From NCBI RefSeq assembly GCF_023155275.1, contig NZ_JALMUV010000011.1, positions 1 through 64,000 of the forward strand: 64,000 bases of DNA, in the 5' to 3' direction. The notes under the pieces were generated by a model. That model had not been told where the DNA came from and did not search any database. It saw only the letters and a list, made by a program, of their open reading frames with translations. This document shows positions 9,239 through 18,289 of the stretch, piece by piece. The stretch is from Streptomyces rhizoryzae (GTDB lineage Bacteria > Actinomycetota > Actinomycetes > Streptomycetales > Streptomycetaceae). Each line of letters starts with the position of its first letter. Position 1 is the stretch's first letter. The position numbers and the translations under genes were made by a program.

Positions 9239-9282
9239 TTCCCAAGCTCAGAGCGCGGGTTCGATTCCCGTCACCCGCTCCA
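9239..9282 (+). other. 3' remnant of tRNA-Gly(CCC); candidate attachment site
   Basis: The sequence reads as the 3' part of a tRNA: an anticodon loop TTCCCAA (anticodon CCC), variable region, a complete T arm with GGTTCGATTCC, the 3' acceptor strand CACCCGC, discriminator T and CCA at 9280-9282. The 5' half (the GCGGGTG acceptor strand and D arm) is not found upstream. Integrative elements of actinobacteria often duplicate a tRNA 3' end as their att site, so this is probably the boundary of the accessory island to the left. The intact tRNA would lie at the other end of the element or at the original locus. Confidence 0.65.
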
Positions 9283-9288
9283 TAGTTG

Positions 9289-9314
9289 AGGCCCTGGTCG
9301 CAGACCGGGGCCTT
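9289..9314 (+). terminator. Terminator-like hairpin after the tRNA fragment
   Basis: AGGCCCTGGTC (9289-9299) pairs with GACCGGGGCCT (from 9303), giving a GC-rich stem with one G-T pair and a three-base loop, followed by TTGTT. It lies seven bases beyond the tRNA CCA end, as expected for a tRNA terminator. Confidence 0.6.
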
Positions 9315-9556
9315 GTTCGTTCGGCCGGGGTCTTCGGGGGCGCGGGGCGGCAACTTGCTGCGGGGGTGCGCCTGGAGGGGGTGCGAGCCGTTGCCGGTGG
9401 GGGCTCGGGCGGGACGTGTGGCGCGGGGGGTGGTTTTCGTGAGCGTTGTTACATGTCGTTGGTCGGGGGCAAGGGCCCGGCGGGGGGCGGTGGTTGGGAG
9501 AGGCGTGCCGTTGCGGGGGCGGCACGGCGGGGCGCTCGCCGGGGTGGGGAGGGGGG

Positions 9557-10720
9557 TCAGACCTCCACCGGGGAGGCGGGGGTGGTGGGGTGGTGCGGGT
9601 AGGCCGGGGAGCGGCCCTGGTAGGCGAGAATGCTGGGGTTCTGGATGACGCCGTCGCGCATCTCGACGGCCCGGCGGATCGTTTCGTCGGCGTCCCACGA
9701 GCGCGGGTCGGCGAGGGTCGGCAAGTAGGCGAGCAGGGCCTGGCTCAGCTCCCAGGTGGCGGAGTTCCACAGCAGGGACGGACTGTGGTCCACCGCGTAG
9801 TAGCGCACGTGGCCGCCCACGGTGCGGGTCGGCCGGTCGAATGACGTGGGGCGCGCCCAGCCGAAGGCCATGCCGGTGTCGCAGGAGACGTCGACGATGA
9901 GGGAGCCGGGGGCGAAGCGTGCGAGGTCCTCTTCGGTGAGGTAGACCTCGGGGGCGGTGACGTCCTGTAGGACGCAGTTGACGACGATGTCGTGTTCGGC
10001 CAGGAAGGGCGGCAGCGGGACCTCGCCGTCCGCGAGCCGCACCGTGCTGCTGCCCGGGGCCGGCCGGTGGCGCAGCTGGGCCATCCGGGTGGCGCCGGTC
10101 GGGGGCCGGACGGCGGCGCTGGGGCGCCGGGTCACCAGGGTCAGATCCTCCACCCCCTGGGCGCGCAGCGCGGCGACGGCGCCGTGGCCGGTCGAGCCGA
10201 AACCGATGACGGCGGCGCGCAGGGGCCTGCCCCACCGTCCGGTGAGGCCCACGCACTGCAGGGCGTGCTGGACCGAGCAGTAGCCGGCCATTTCGCTGAC
10301 GCGGGAGAAGACCCAGCGGGCGAAGCCGGCGCCCGTGCCGCCGTTCGGCCAGTGGCGCATGGCCTCCATGGAGATCACGGTCAGCCGCTTGTCGATGGCC
10401 AGTTGAGTGGTCTCGGGGTTCTGCGCGAAGTGCGGGGCGCCTATCAGGATGTGGCGCTCCCGCAGCGCGGCGACGTCCTGCGGGGTGACCTTGAACAGCA
10501 CGAGGGCGTCGCAGTCGGGGATGAGGTCGGCGCGGGGCCGGATGCCGGCCACGTGGGGCCGGAGATCGTCGTCCGTCATGCCGAACCACGCGCCGTATCC
10601 GGACTCCAGGAACAGGCGGGAGCGGAGACCGCTGTCCAGCCGCGGCAGGTGGGCGGGATGGGTCGGTACGCGCCTCTCGTGCTTCTTCCCGGTGTTGGCG
10701 ACCACGCCCAGCTTCTCCAT
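9557..10720 (-). CDS. N5-(carboxyethyl)ornithine synthase-like / alanine dehydrogenase family
   Basis: The 387-residue product belongs to the alanine dehydrogenase/transhydrogenase superfamily. The N-terminal catalytic domain contains VVANTGKKHERRVPTHP and a later Rossmann loop (AVIGFGSTGHGA, about residues 165-176). The combination resembles N5-(carboxyethyl)ornithine synthase, which condenses pyruvate with the ornithine side-chain amine using NADPH; saccharopine-dehydrogenase-like activity is an alternative. The ATG at 10720 is used because the family signature begins there. It diverges from a TauD-type oxygenase 60 bases away, suggesting a joint role in modified amino-acid metabolism. Confidence 0.7.
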   Translation of the reverse strand: MEKLGVVANTGKKHERRVPTHPAHLPRLDSGLRSRLFLESGYGAWFGMTDDDLRPHVAGIRPRADLIPDCDALVLFKVTPQDVAALRERHILIGAPHFAQNPETTQLAIDKRLTVISMEAMRHWPNGGTGAGFARWVFSRVSEMAGYCSVQHALQCVGLTGRWGRPLRAAVIGFGSTGHGAVAALRAQGVEDLTLVTRRPSAAVRPPTGATRMAQLRHRPAPGSSTVRLADGEVPLPPFLAEHDIVVNCVLQDVTAPEVYLTEEDLARFAPGSLIVDVSCDTGMAFGWARPTSFDRPTRTVGGHVRYYAVDHSPSLLWNSATWELSQALLAYLPTLADPRSWDADETIRRAVEMRDGVIQNPSILAYQGRSPAYPHHPTTPASPVEV

Positions 10721-10780
10721 GCCCGGCCCACTCCGTCCTCTACTCGCCGCCCCCACTTACTCACATTAGGGTAAATACGC

Positions 10781-11542
10781 ATGAAACACTCTTTTGAGGC
10801 GATTGCGGACAAGTTGGGGGCAGAGGGGTACGCGGTCGTCGCAGGTCCGCTGACCTCCGGGGAGGTCACCGCCGTTCTGGCGGAGCTGGGGGACCTCGTC
10901 CCGCAGACCACCGGCGAACTGGCCTACGACATCCGGGCCCATGCGGGTTTCGCGCACGTGCGGGACACCCGCAGCCCGCACGCGCTCCGTCCGCACACCG
11001 AGGCGCCCGGCCAGGACGTTCCCCCGCGCTACCTGGCGCTGCACTGCCGGGTGCAGGCCACCTGCGGCGGGGGCCAGACCCTGCTCGCCGACGCGCCCCG
11101 CTTCCTGGCCACCCTGGACGAGGACCTGCACCGCCTCGCGCACAGCCACCCGGTGCACTGGCCCTCCTACCAGGAGCACCCCGGGGCCACCGGGGTCCGC
11201 AAGCCCGTCGTGGACCGCACCGCGGCGGGCACCGTGATCCGCATGAGCTCCACCCTGCTGGCCACCGGGGCGTACTCGGAAGCCCTCGACGAACCGGGCG
11301 GCGCCGCACCGCCGTTGGGGCCCGGCGGCCTGGCACTGGCCCGGCGGACCGTGGACTTCATGGGCACGCACGGCACGTCCGTCCTCCTCCCCGAGGACGC
11401 CCTGCTCATCTGGGACAACCACCGGATGTTCCACGCCCGCACCGGCTTCTCCGACACGCGGCGGCGCCTCACGCGCTACTGGATCGCCGACCGCACCGGC
11501 ACCGGACCCCGCACCGGCCGCGCCCACCCGCCGCAGGACTGA
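10781..11542 (+). CDS. TauD/TfdA-family 2-oxoglutarate-dependent dioxygenase
   Basis: This 253-residue protein has the double-stranded beta-helix iron-binding motif: His-x-Glu in LRPHTEA near residue 72 and the distal His in NHRMFHARTGF near residue 212, followed by the Arg-rich segment (RRRLTRYW) that binds 2-oxoglutarate. Clavaminate-synthase-like and TauD-type enzymes hydroxylate amino acids and other small molecules. It is divergent from the carboxyethylornithine-synthase-like gene and about 120 bases upstream of a proline-hydroxylase-like gene on the same strand. The substrate is unknown but is probably an amino acid. Confidence 0.75.
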   Translation: MKHSFEAIADKLGAEGYAVVAGPLTSGEVTAVLAELGDLVPQTTGELAYDIRAHAGFAHVRDTRSPHALRPHTEAPGQDVPPRYLALHCRVQATCGGGQTLLADAPRFLATLDEDLHRLAHSHPVHWPSYQEHPGATGVRKPVVDRTAAGTVIRMSSTLLATGAYSEALDEPGGAAPPLGPGGLALARRTVDFMGTHGTSVLLPEDALLIWDNHRMFHARTGFSDTRRRLTRYWIADRTGTGPRTGRAHPPQD

Positions 11543-11660
11543 CGGTGCCCCGCGGCGGGTCCGCCGCGCGCGCCGCCGCCGGCGTGCCGACCGCCTTCCG
11601 CCTTCCGCCTTCCGCCTTCCGCCTCCCGCCGGGCCACGGCGATGACGTCAGGAGTGAGCC

Positions 11661-12509
11661 ATGCGCACGCAGTTGATCACCACCCTCGGCCTCGACCGGG
11701 CGAGGCTGGCGGAGGACCTGGAACGCCTCGCGGACCTGCCCCTCGCGGAGCCGTACGACGCGTTCGTGTGCGGGCGTCCGTGGAAGGCCGCGATGCTGAT
11801 GACGCCGGGCGGCGGGGACGGCAGCGTCCTGGAGCCGTTCGACCGGTCGGTCCCCGCCGCGTTCACCGCCACCGCCGCGCACCTGCCCTATCTCCGGGAG
11901 CTGATCGGCGAGCACTTCGCCACCGAGCACATCACCTTCGCCCGCCTCGTGACGCTCTCCAACGGCGTGCTGATCCCGCACCGCGACACCGTCGACGGCG
12001 CCGCGCACCGCGTCCACGTCGTGCTCGCCACCGGTCCGGACGCGCTGTTCGCCGAGTGCGACACCGTCTACCGGATGGCGGAGGGCGAGATCTGGTTCAT
12101 CGACGCCGGCCGGGCGCACAGCGCCGGTGTCCTCGGCGACACCCGCCGCGTCCACCTCCTGCTCGACATGGCCGGTGTGGCGGACGCCGGGGAGCTCTTT
12201 CGGTTCACCCCCGAGCCGTCGGGCGGCATCCCGGCGGCCAGCCTCCACCACCGCCCCGAGCTGACCGCAGCCGAACGCGACGGTCTGCTCGGCCTGTCGC
12301 ACGTGATCGACGAGGAGAACGTGCGGGAGGTACTCGGCCTCCTCATCAGGAAGCACTACCGCAGGGACGGCGGCCCCGACTTCGTCTGGCGCACCATGAC
12401 GGAGATCGCCCGGCGGAGCGGCGACGCGCGCCTCGTGCAGCGGGTGGCGGAGCTGCACCGCCGCACCAACGTGGACCACAGCATGGCGCCGGACACTGCG
12501 TACGCGTGA
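11661..12509 (+). CDS. Proline-hydroxylase-like 2-oxoglutarate-dependent oxygenase
   Basis: The 282-residue protein closely follows the layout of Streptomyces proline 3-hydroxylase. The N-terminal half carries the aspartyl/asparaginyl hydroxylase fold with His107-x-Asp109 (VLIPHRDTVD) and the distal His153 (EGEIWFIDAGRAHSA). The C-terminal helical domain (LSHVIDEENVREVLGLL, then IARRSGDARLVQ) is typical of the Pro_3-hydrox_C region. It probably hydroxylates a free amino acid such as proline or a related imino acid. Together with the neighbouring TauD-type enzyme and the opine-type dehydrogenase it makes a compact amino-acid-modifying group. Confidence 0.75.
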   Translation: MRTQLITTLGLDRARLAEDLERLADLPLAEPYDAFVCGRPWKAAMLMTPGGGDGSVLEPFDRSVPAAFTATAAHLPYLRELIGEHFATEHITFARLVTLSNGVLIPHRDTVDGAAHRVHVVLATGPDALFAECDTVYRMAEGEIWFIDAGRAHSAGVLGDTRRVHLLLDMAGVADAGELFRFTPEPSGGIPAASLHHRPELTAAERDGLLGLSHVIDEENVREVLGLLIRKHYRRDGGPDFVWRTMTEIARRSGDARLVQRVAELHRRTNVDHSMAPDTAYA

Positions 12510-12618
12510 CCGGCGGCGGGGGGGGGGATCGGCGGATTCCCCGGACCGGCGCCCCCTCGGCGGCCTACCGTACGGATACGCGGCATCACACGGCGCAGCC
12601 GCCCGAGGAGGAACCCCT

Positions 12619-13164
12619 GTGTCATCGCCCTGCGATCCCCGGCACGCCCCGGCCGGTGATGTCGGTGCAGCGCTCATGGTGATCGACTCCCGGCTCAAGG
12701 CCGTCCACGAGGGCACGCCCCGGGCCGGCCCCGAACAGCAGGCGCTGATCGACCAGTTCACCGCCTCGCTGGGTCCCAAGGGGGCCCAGGACGTGCTGGA
12801 CGGCGTGTGCACGCTCATCTTCATGTACATGCAGTGGCTGCGGAGGGCCTACGAGGACCATGACGAGGACGTCATCGCCGGCGTGGTGCCCCACCTCGTG
12901 GCCACGATGCGCATGATGCCCAAGAGCGTCCGCCCCGAGGCCATCCCCACGATGGCCGGCCTGCTCGTCGCCGCGGCCACCGGCCTGAGCCCCAACCTCT
13001 GGCGCAAGCAGTACGGGTACTGGACCGAGGAGGAGATGACCCCTCTGGAGGCCACCGCCTTCCTGCTGGCGGAGCACATCAACCGCATGACCGACGACCC
13101 CGCCTTCGCCACCCGCCTGATCAGCGAAGCCCTCTCCGGGGCGGACGGGGGCCGAGGGGGCTGA
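12619..13164 (+). CDS. Hypothetical protein, 181 residues
   Basis: A soluble helical protein of a type common in Streptomyces but without a function I know. It contains a Met-rich helix region (VATMRMMPKSVRPEAIPTM) and an aromatic segment RKQYGYWTEEE. The GTG start is supported by GAGGAGGAA seven bases upstream. It stands alone between the hydroxylase and the malyl-CoA-lyase-family genes. Confidence 0.7.
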   Translation: MSSPCDPRHAPAGDVGAALMVIDSRLKAVHEGTPRAGPEQQALIDQFTASLGPKGAQDVLDGVCTLIFMYMQWLRRAYEDHDEDVIAGVVPHLVATMRMMPKSVRPEAIPTMAGLLVAAATGLSPNLWRKQYGYWTEEEMTPLEATAFLLAEHINRMTDDPAFATRLISEALSGADGGRGG

Positions 13165-13551
13165 CGGGTCTGACGGACGGCGGGCCGCCCACGGCCGCTC
13201 CTGGGGCAGCGGGCCGCCGGGAGGCGCGGGCCGATGCGGTGCGGTGGACGGCGATGTGCGGCGGTCGGCGGCTCGTCCGGTCAGGTCATCGGACCTGCAC
13301 GGCAAGGGACGTGCACCACACCACCCGGCGGGGAGGCACATGACGTGCGGGGCGGCGTACGGCCGGGGGTGATCGGGGCCGGTCCGCGGCGGGTGGGGCC
13401 GCCGCGGACGGGGTGGGGCAGGGGGGTGGGGCGTGAGGAAGGGCACAGGTACTGGTCGGTAACACGGCGTGGGGCGCGGGCCTAGAGTGGCGGCGGGTGG
13501 CCCGGCGCCCGGTGGGGCCGGGCCCGGTGGCCGTGCGAGCTGGGAGGCTGG
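13165..13551. other. Intergenic region upstream of the citE-like pair
   Basis: About 390 G-rich bases in which I see no gene. It presumably contains the promoter for the two lyase-family genes. Open frames here have no ribosome site or motif. Confidence 0.4.
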
Positions 13552-14619
13552 GTGCGTTCTCCGAAGGACTTCTTCCGTCCGTTGGCCGTGGGGGCTCCGG
13601 AGCCGGTGCGGGAGGTGCCGTTCCGGCCGTCGCGGATGATCCACTTCTTCGATCCGGGGAATCCGCGGATGGCGGCCAAGGTGCCGGACCTGGTGCCGGA
13701 CGTCGACGTGCTGCTGGGCAATCTGGAGGACGGGGTCCCCGCGGACCGCAAGGAAGCGGCGCGGGACGGGCTGGTCCGGATCGCGCGCGGTACGGAGTTC
13801 GGCGGCACGCAGCTGTGGACGCGGATCAACAGCCTCGACTCCCCGTGGGCGCTGGACGATCTGTGGACGCTGGTCACCGAGATCGGCGACCGGCTCGACG
13901 TGATCATGGTGCCGAAGGTGGAGGGCGCCGAGGACATCCACTACCTCGACCGGCTGCTGGCCCAGTTGGAGGCGAAGGCCGGGCTGGCCCGACCGATCCT
14001 GGTGCACGCGATCCTGGAGACCCCGCGCGGGGTCGCCGGTGTCGAGGAGATCGCGGGGGCCAGCCCGCGGATGCAGGGGATCTCGCTGGGCCCGGCGGAC
14101 CTGGCGGCGAGCCGCCGGATGAAGACGACCCGGGTCGGCGGCGGGCACCCCGGCTACCTCGTGCGGGAGGACCCCGGGGCGGACGGCGTGGGCGGGCCGC
14201 GGGCGGTGTTCCAGCAGGACCTGTGGCACTACACGATCGCGCGGATGGTGGACGCCTGCGCGGCGCACGGGATCCTGCCGTACTACGGGCCGTTCGGGGA
14301 CATCCAGGACACCGTGGCGTGCGAGGACCAGTTCCGGAACGCCTTCCTGCTGGGGTGCGTGGGCGCGTGGAGCCTGCACCCGGTGCAGATCGGCATCGCC
14401 AGGAAGGTCTTCTCACCGTCGCCGGACGAGGTGGCCTGGGCGCGGCGGGCGATCGCGGCGATGGGCGACGGGACCGGTGCGGTGATGCTCGACGGCAAGA
14501 TGCAGGACGACGCCACGGTCAAGCAGTGCCGGGTGGTGGTGGAGCTGGCCGACGCGCTGGCGGCGCGGGACCCCGCGCTGCGCGCGGCGTACGCGGCGAG
14601 CGGTGAGGGAGCGGAGTGA
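13552..14619 (+). CDS. HpcH/HpaI (CitE)-family malyl-CoA-lyase-like enzyme
   Basis: The 355-residue product belongs to the citrate-lyase-beta/malyl-CoA lyase family, with [19 protein letters not shown] (metal-binding acidic residues), a VPKVEG segment and [13 protein letters not shown]. Its length and pairing with a second, shorter family member match the L-malyl-CoA/beta-methylmalyl-CoA lyase of the ethylmalonyl-CoA pathway, which cleaves methylmalyl-CoA to glyoxylate and propionyl-CoA. Crotonyl-CoA carboxylase/reductase and the mutase are not in the window, so the pathway role is an inference. GTG at 13552 follows GGGAGG. Its stop overlaps the next start (GTGA). Confidence 0.75.
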   Translation: MRSPKDFFRPLAVGAPEPVREVPFRPSRMIHFFDPGNPRMAAKVPDLVPDVDVLLGNLEDGVPADRKEAARDGLVRIARGTEFGGTQLWTRINSLDSPWALDDLWTLVTEIGDRLDVIMVPKVEGAEDIHYLDRLLAQLEAKAGLARPILVHAILETPRGVAGVEEIAGASPRMQGISLGPADLAASRRMKTTRVGGGHPGYLVREDPGADGVGGPRAVFQQDLWHYTIARMVDACAAHGILPYYGPFGDIQDTVACEDQFRNAFLLGCVGAWSLHPVQIGIARKVFSPSPDEVAWARRAIAAMGDGTGAVMLDGKMQDDATVKQCRVVVELADALAARDPALRAAYAASGEGAE

Positions 14620-15494
14620 CGGTCATGGGTGAGGCGGCCGGGGCGGTGCGGGCGCGGCGTTCGGTGCTGTACATGCCGGGGGCGAACGAGCGGGCGCTGG
14701 AGAAGGCCCGCACGCTGCCGGCGGACGGGCTGATCCTGGATCTGGAGGACGCGGTCGCGCCGGACGCCAAGGAGGCGGCGCGGGAGCGGGTCGCGGCGGC
14801 GGTGGCCGCCGGCGCGTACGGCCGGCGGGAGGTGGCGGTCCGGGTCAACGGGCCCGGCACCCGGTGGTTCGCGGACGATCTGCGGGCGGCGGCGCAGGCC
14901 GGGCCGGACGCGGTGGTGGTGCCCAAGGTGGAGTCCGCGCGGACCGTGCGGGAGGTCGAGCGGCACCTGGAGGCGGCCGGCGCCCCGGACCGCACCGCGA
15001 TCTGGGCGATGGTCGAGACGCCGCGGGCGATGCTGGACGCGCGTGCGGTGGCCGGGGCGAGCGAGCGGCTGACGGTGCTGGTGATGGGCACCAACGACCT
15101 GGCGAAGGAGCTGCACGCGGCGCACGTCCCGGGCCGGGCGCCGCTGCTGACCGGCCTGTCGCTGGCGCTGCTGGCGGCCCGCGAGGCGGGCAAGGCGATC
15201 CTGGACGGGGTGTTCAACGACGTGCGGGACGCGGCCGGGTTCGAGGCCGAGTGCGTGCAGGGCCGGGATTTCGGGTTCGACGGGAAGACGCTGATCCACC
15301 CCTCGCAGATCGAGCCGTGCAACCGGGTGTTCGCCCCGGCGGAGGCCGAGGTGGCCCGGGCCCGGAAGATCATCGACGCGTTCGAGGCGGCCGGCCGGGA
15401 GGGGCGCGGGGTGGTCACCGTGGACGGGCGGATGGTGGAGAACCTGCACGTCGAGGAGGCGCGGCGGGTGCTGGCGCTGGCCGCCGGGCAGTAG
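14616..15494 (+). CDS. HpcH/HpaI (CitE)-family CoA-ester lyase or malyl-CoA thioesterase
   Basis: This 292-residue member of the CitE family has [18 protein letters not shown] at the N-terminus, [16 protein letters not shown] with the catalytic acidic residues, VPKVES, the ETPRAMLDA segment and the C-terminal HPSQI motif. In actinobacterial ethylmalonyl-CoA gene sets a paralogue of this size acts as (3S)-malyl-CoA thioesterase beside the lyase. The four-base overlap with the upstream paralogue shows co-translation. An alternative ATG lies three codons downstream of the GTG. Confidence 0.75.
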   Translation: MTVMGEAAGAVRARRSVLYMPGANERALEKARTLPADGLILDLEDAVAPDAKEAARERVAAAVAAGAYGRREVAVRVNGPGTRWFADDLRAAAQAGPDAVVVPKVESARTVREVERHLEAAGAPDRTAIWAMVETPRAMLDARAVAGASERLTVLVMGTNDLAKELHAAHVPGRAPLLTGLSLALLAAREAGKAILDGVFNDVRDAAGFEAECVQGRDFGFDGKTLIHPSQIEPCNRVFAPAEAEVARARKIIDAFEAAGREGRGVVTVDGRMVENLHVEEARRVLALAAGQ

Positions 15495-15533
15495 CGGCCC
15501 GGCGGGGCGGTGGTGCGCCGGTGCCGCGGCGGG

Positions 15534-16649
15534 TCAGGCCGGGCGGAGGGTCAGGGCCGGTGCCGGGTCCGCGGACAGGGCGCAGGGGGCGAAGCCGCCG
15601 GTGAGGCGGTCCAGGAGGGTGCCGAGCCAGCGGGCGTCCTCGCCGGAGGCGTGCCGCAGCCGCATCCGGTGCGCCTGGAAGGGGACGATCCGCAGGTCGC
15701 GGAGGCGGCCGGTGCCGGGGTCGAGGGCGGCGAGGTAGAGCGGGCGCAGGTCGTCGCGGTAGCGCTCGTAGCCGGTGATGCCCTCGTAGTCGTCGATGAA
15801 GTCGCCGCAGCCGTGCAGGATCAGCTTGCCCGCGTAGAGCTCCAGGGGGCGCGGGTGGTGCGAGGAGTGGCCGTGGACGAGGTCGACTCCGGCGTCGATG
15901 AGGGCGTGCGCGCAGGCGGTCTGGGCGCGGGGGACCGTGTAGCCCCAGTTGGCGCCCCAGTGCACGGAGACCACGGTCAGGTCGCCGGGGCGCCGGACGG
16001 CGTCCAGCACGGCGGCGGCCGCGGCGGCGGTGTCGGGCGAGGGGCCGGGGGCCCAGTGGACGCCGCTGTGCCGGGCGGTCGCGGCCCAGGTGCGCGGGAC
16101 GCCGCTGGACGGCATGCCCAGGGCGAGGACGAGGAGCCGGTGGCCGCCGGGCAGCGGGACGGCCGCGGGGCGGCGGGCCGCGGCGGCGTCGGAGCCCGCG
16201 CCCGCCGTCCGCAGCCCGGCCGCCGCCAGGCTGCCGAGGGTCTCCGCGAGCCCTTCGCGGCCGAAGTCCAGGACGTGGTTGTTGGCGAGGACGACCACGT
16301 CGGGGCGGGCGGCGGTCAGGCAGGGCAGGTTCGCCGGGTGCATCCGGTAGTGGATCTGCCGGCCGGGGGCGAAGGTGCTCCGCCGGGTGACGCCGGTCTC
16401 CAGGTTGAGGACCCGGGCGGCGGGCGCGGCGGCGTCCAGGGCGGCCAGGGCGTCGCCCCAGGGATAGGGGTAGCCGACGGGGCGGGGGATCGGGCCGTGG
16501 GCCGCCTCGGCCAGTCCGACGTAGATCCGGGCGTCCTCGACGTACAGCTCGCGCAGCTCGGGGTCGCCGGGGCAGGGCAGGATCTGGTCGACTCCGCGGC
16601 CGAGCATCACATCGCCGCAGAGGGCCAGGGTGACGGGTTCGGCGGTCAT
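15534..16649 (-). CDS. CapA/PgsA-family metallophosphoesterase-like protein
   Basis: The 371-residue protein has the CapA (PGA_cap) calcineurin-like signatures in order: GDVMLGRGVD near residue 12, the LNLETG segment, VLANNHVLDFG, VHWGANWGY and HGHSSHHPRPLELY. CapA proteins were named for poly-gamma-glutamate capsule synthesis, but most actinobacterial members are orphan cytoplasmic enzymes of unknown substrate. No signal peptide or membrane anchor is present and no capsule genes are adjacent, so a capsule role is unlikely here. Confidence 0.8.
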   Translation of the reverse strand: MTAEPVTLALCGDVMLGRGVDQILPCPGDPELRELYVEDARIYVGLAEAAHGPIPRPVGYPYPWGDALAALDAAAPAARVLNLETGVTRRSTFAPGRQIHYRMHPANLPCLTAARPDVVVLANNHVLDFGREGLAETLGSLAAAGLRTAGAGSDAAAARRPAAVPLPGGHRLLVLALGMPSSGVPRTWAATARHSGVHWAPGPSPDTAAAAAAVLDAVRRPGDLTVVSVHWGANWGYTVPRAQTACAHALIDAGVDLVHGHSSHHPRPLELYAGKLILHGCGDFIDDYEGITGYERYRDDLRPLYLAALDPGTGRLRDLRIVPFQAHRMRLRHASGEDARWLGTLLDRLTGGFAPCALSADPAPALTLRPA

Positions 16650-16689
16650 CGGCGCTCACCGGCTTCCTTTTCCCAGATTAGGGGCCGGG

Positions 16690-16719
16690 CGGCGGGGCGG
16701 CCGTACGGCCGCCCCGCCG
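16690..16719. terminator. Perfect GC-rich inverted repeat between capA-like and GlxA-type genes
   Basis: CGGCGGGGCGGCCG and its complement abut around a central TA (16690-16719). The position, downstream of the leftward regulator gene and upstream of the capA-like start, suits a terminator. It directly precedes two parS-like palindromes. Confidence 0.5.
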
Positions 16720-16725
16720 GGCGAT

Positions 16726-16758
16726 GTTTCACGGGAAACGGCGTGTTTCACGGGAAAC
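16726..16758. other. Two parS-like palindromes
   Basis: GTTTCACGGGAAAC occurs at 16726-16739 and again at 16745-16758, 19 bases apart. Each differs at one central base from the ParB-binding site consensus GTTTCACGTGAAAC. They lie in the gap between two leftward genes. Paired near-consensus sites are consistent with the parS cluster of an origin-proximal region. Confidence 0.65.
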
Positions 16759-16803
16759 ATCGCCGCCTCGCCGGGGCCGGGGCGGCGTGCGGTCTCGCCG
16801 CGC

Positions 16804-17835
16804 TCAGGCGATCCGGCGCGGCCCCTCGGCGCTCTCCGGGCCGAAGCGGCGGCGGTAGGCGGACGGCGTCAGGCCGGTCTCGCGGCGCATCAGGGCGCGC
16901 AGATGGGCCGCGGTACCCAGGCCGCTGCGCCGGGCGACCACGTCGAAGCGGGCCTCGCCGCGTTCGATGAGCCGGCAGGCCAGGGCGATCCGCTCACCGG
17001 TGAGCCAGGCCAGCGGGGTGGTGCCCAGCTGCGCGCGGAAGCGGCGGTGGAGGGTGGCCGGGCTGACCGCGGCGCGGGCGGCCAGGTCGGTGACGCCGAG
17101 CGGGGCGTCCAGGCGCTCCTGGGCCCAGGCCAGCAGCGGGGCGAGGGACTCGTCCGGTATGCGGGGCAGCGGGCGTTCCACGAACTGCCGCTGGCCGCCG
17201 TCCCGGTGGGCGGCGAAGACCAGCCGGCGGCTGACCGCGTTGGCGACCTCCGCGCCGTGGTCCCGCCGGACCAGGTGCAGGCCGAGGTCGAGGGCGGCCG
17301 CGCTGCCCGCCGCGGTGAGGATGTCGCCGTCGTCCACGAACAGCACGTCGGGTTCCAGGCGGACGGCGGGGAAGCGGGCCCGGAAGGCGTCCGCCCACTG
17401 CCAGTGGGTGGTGGCCCGGCGGCCGTCCAGGACACCGGCCTCGGCGAGGGTGAAGGCGCCGGTGCAGAAGCTGAGCAGCCGGGCGCCGCGGGCGCGGGCG
17501 CGGCGGACGGCGTCGAGCACCGCCGGGCGGCGGGGCACCTCGACGTCGGGGCGGTGCGGGACGATCAGGGTGTCCGCGGTGTCCGCGGCGGACAGCCCGG
17601 CGACGCCGCCGAGGGTGAAGAAGCCGTCGCGCATCACGGTCCGCGGTTCGGGGGCGCAGAGCGCGAAGTCGTAGAGGCGGTCGCGGCCGGTCTCGGGGCG
17701 GCGGAGGCCGAACACCTCGATGGCACAGCCGAGTTCGAAGGGGTTGGTGTTGTCGTCGACGAGGGCGACGACGCGGTGCAGGCGGTCCGGTGCGCGGTCC
17801 GCCACCGGGTCCGGTTGCGAGGATCGTTGCGGCAT
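16804..17835 (-). CDS. GlxA-family transcriptional regulator (DJ-1/PfpI-AraC)
   Basis: The 343-residue protein joins an N-terminal DJ-1/PfpI-like domain (LVDDNTNPFELGCAIEVFG..., with the nucleophile-elbow Cys in LLSFCTGAFTLAEAG) to a C-terminal AraC-type double helix-turn-helix (DLAARAAVSPATLHRRFRAQLGTTPLAWL and a second unit ending SPSAYRRRF). Such regulators respond to unknown small molecules. It is divergent from a small cupin gene 52 bases away, a likely target. Confidence 0.85.
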   Translation of the reverse strand: MPQRSSQPDPVADRAPDRLHRVVALVDDNTNPFELGCAIEVFGLRRPETGRDRLYDFALCAPEPRTVMRDGFFTLGGVAGLSAADTADTLIVPHRPDVEVPRRPAVLDAVRRARARGARLLSFCTGAFTLAEAGVLDGRRATTHWQWADAFRARFPAVRLEPDVLFVDDGDILTAAGSAAALDLGLHLVRRDHGAEVANAVSRRLVFAAHRDGGQRQFVERPLPRIPDESLAPLLAWAQERLDAPLGVTDLAARAAVSPATLHRRFRAQLGTTPLAWLTGERIALACRLIERGEARFDVVARRSGLGTAAHLRALMRRETGLTPSAYRRRFGPESAEGPRRIA

Positions 17836-17887
17836 ATGCGATTCCTAGCACTCACCCCGCCGGGCCGGGTCCGCACAGGATGGGATC

Positions 17888-18289
17888 ATGAGCAACCAAC
17901 CCCACCACCCGCTGGCGCTCGACGCGGCGCTGGCCTCCTTCGACGCCCTGTGGAGCCCCCGGATCGTCTCCCGGGTCAACGACTACGACGTACGGATCGC
18001 CAAGGTCGCCGGCGAGCACGTGTGGCACGCCCACGACGACACCGACGAGTTCTTCCTGGTGCTGGAGGGGGAGCTGTTCATCGCGCTGCGGGAGGAGGAC
18101 GGGGAGCGGACCGTCCGGCTCCCCAAGGGCGCGGCCTTCACCGTGCCGCGGGGGGTCGAGCACAAGCCGTCCGCCCCGTCGGGCGCCTCGCTGCTGCTCT
18201 TCGAACCGACGGGGACCCTCACGGTCGGCGACCGGCACGAGGAGGTCCCGGACCACGTGGACGCGACCACGGGGCACGCCCTGAGCTGA
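17888..18289 (+). CDS. Cupin-domain protein
   Basis: This 133-residue single-cupin protein has the metal-binding motif 1 around HVWHAHDDTDEFFLVLEGE and motif 2 around VPRGVEHKPSA, with the expected three His and one Glu ligands. Small cupins of this kind are metal-dependent enzymes or binding proteins of unknown substrate. It is transcribed divergently from the GlxA-type regulator. Confidence 0.8.
   Translation: MSNQPHHPLALDAALASFDALWSPRIVSRVNDYDVRIAKVAGEHVWHAHDDTDEFFLVLEGELFIALREEDGERTVRLPKGAAFTVPRGVEHKPSAPSGASLLLFEPTGTLTVGDRHEEVPDHVDATTGHALS

Noticed and set aside
9186-10589. Long leftward open frame containing GDGNRTRALSLG near 9.25 kb
   Set aside because: That peptide is a known false translation of the antisense strand of a tRNA 3' end. 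The frame also overlaps the real carboxyethylornithine-synthase-like gene out of frame.
12515-12529. Run of about ten guanines after the proline-hydroxylase-like gene, considered as a phase-variation tract
   Set aside because: It lies outside any coding sequence or clear promoter element. Homopolymer runs of this size are expected occasionally in this base composition and are prone to sequencing error.
12622-14379. Long leftward frame opposite the hypothetical and CitE-like genes
   Set aside because: Pro/Arg-rich composition, no ribosome site, and it lies opposite two well-supported genes.
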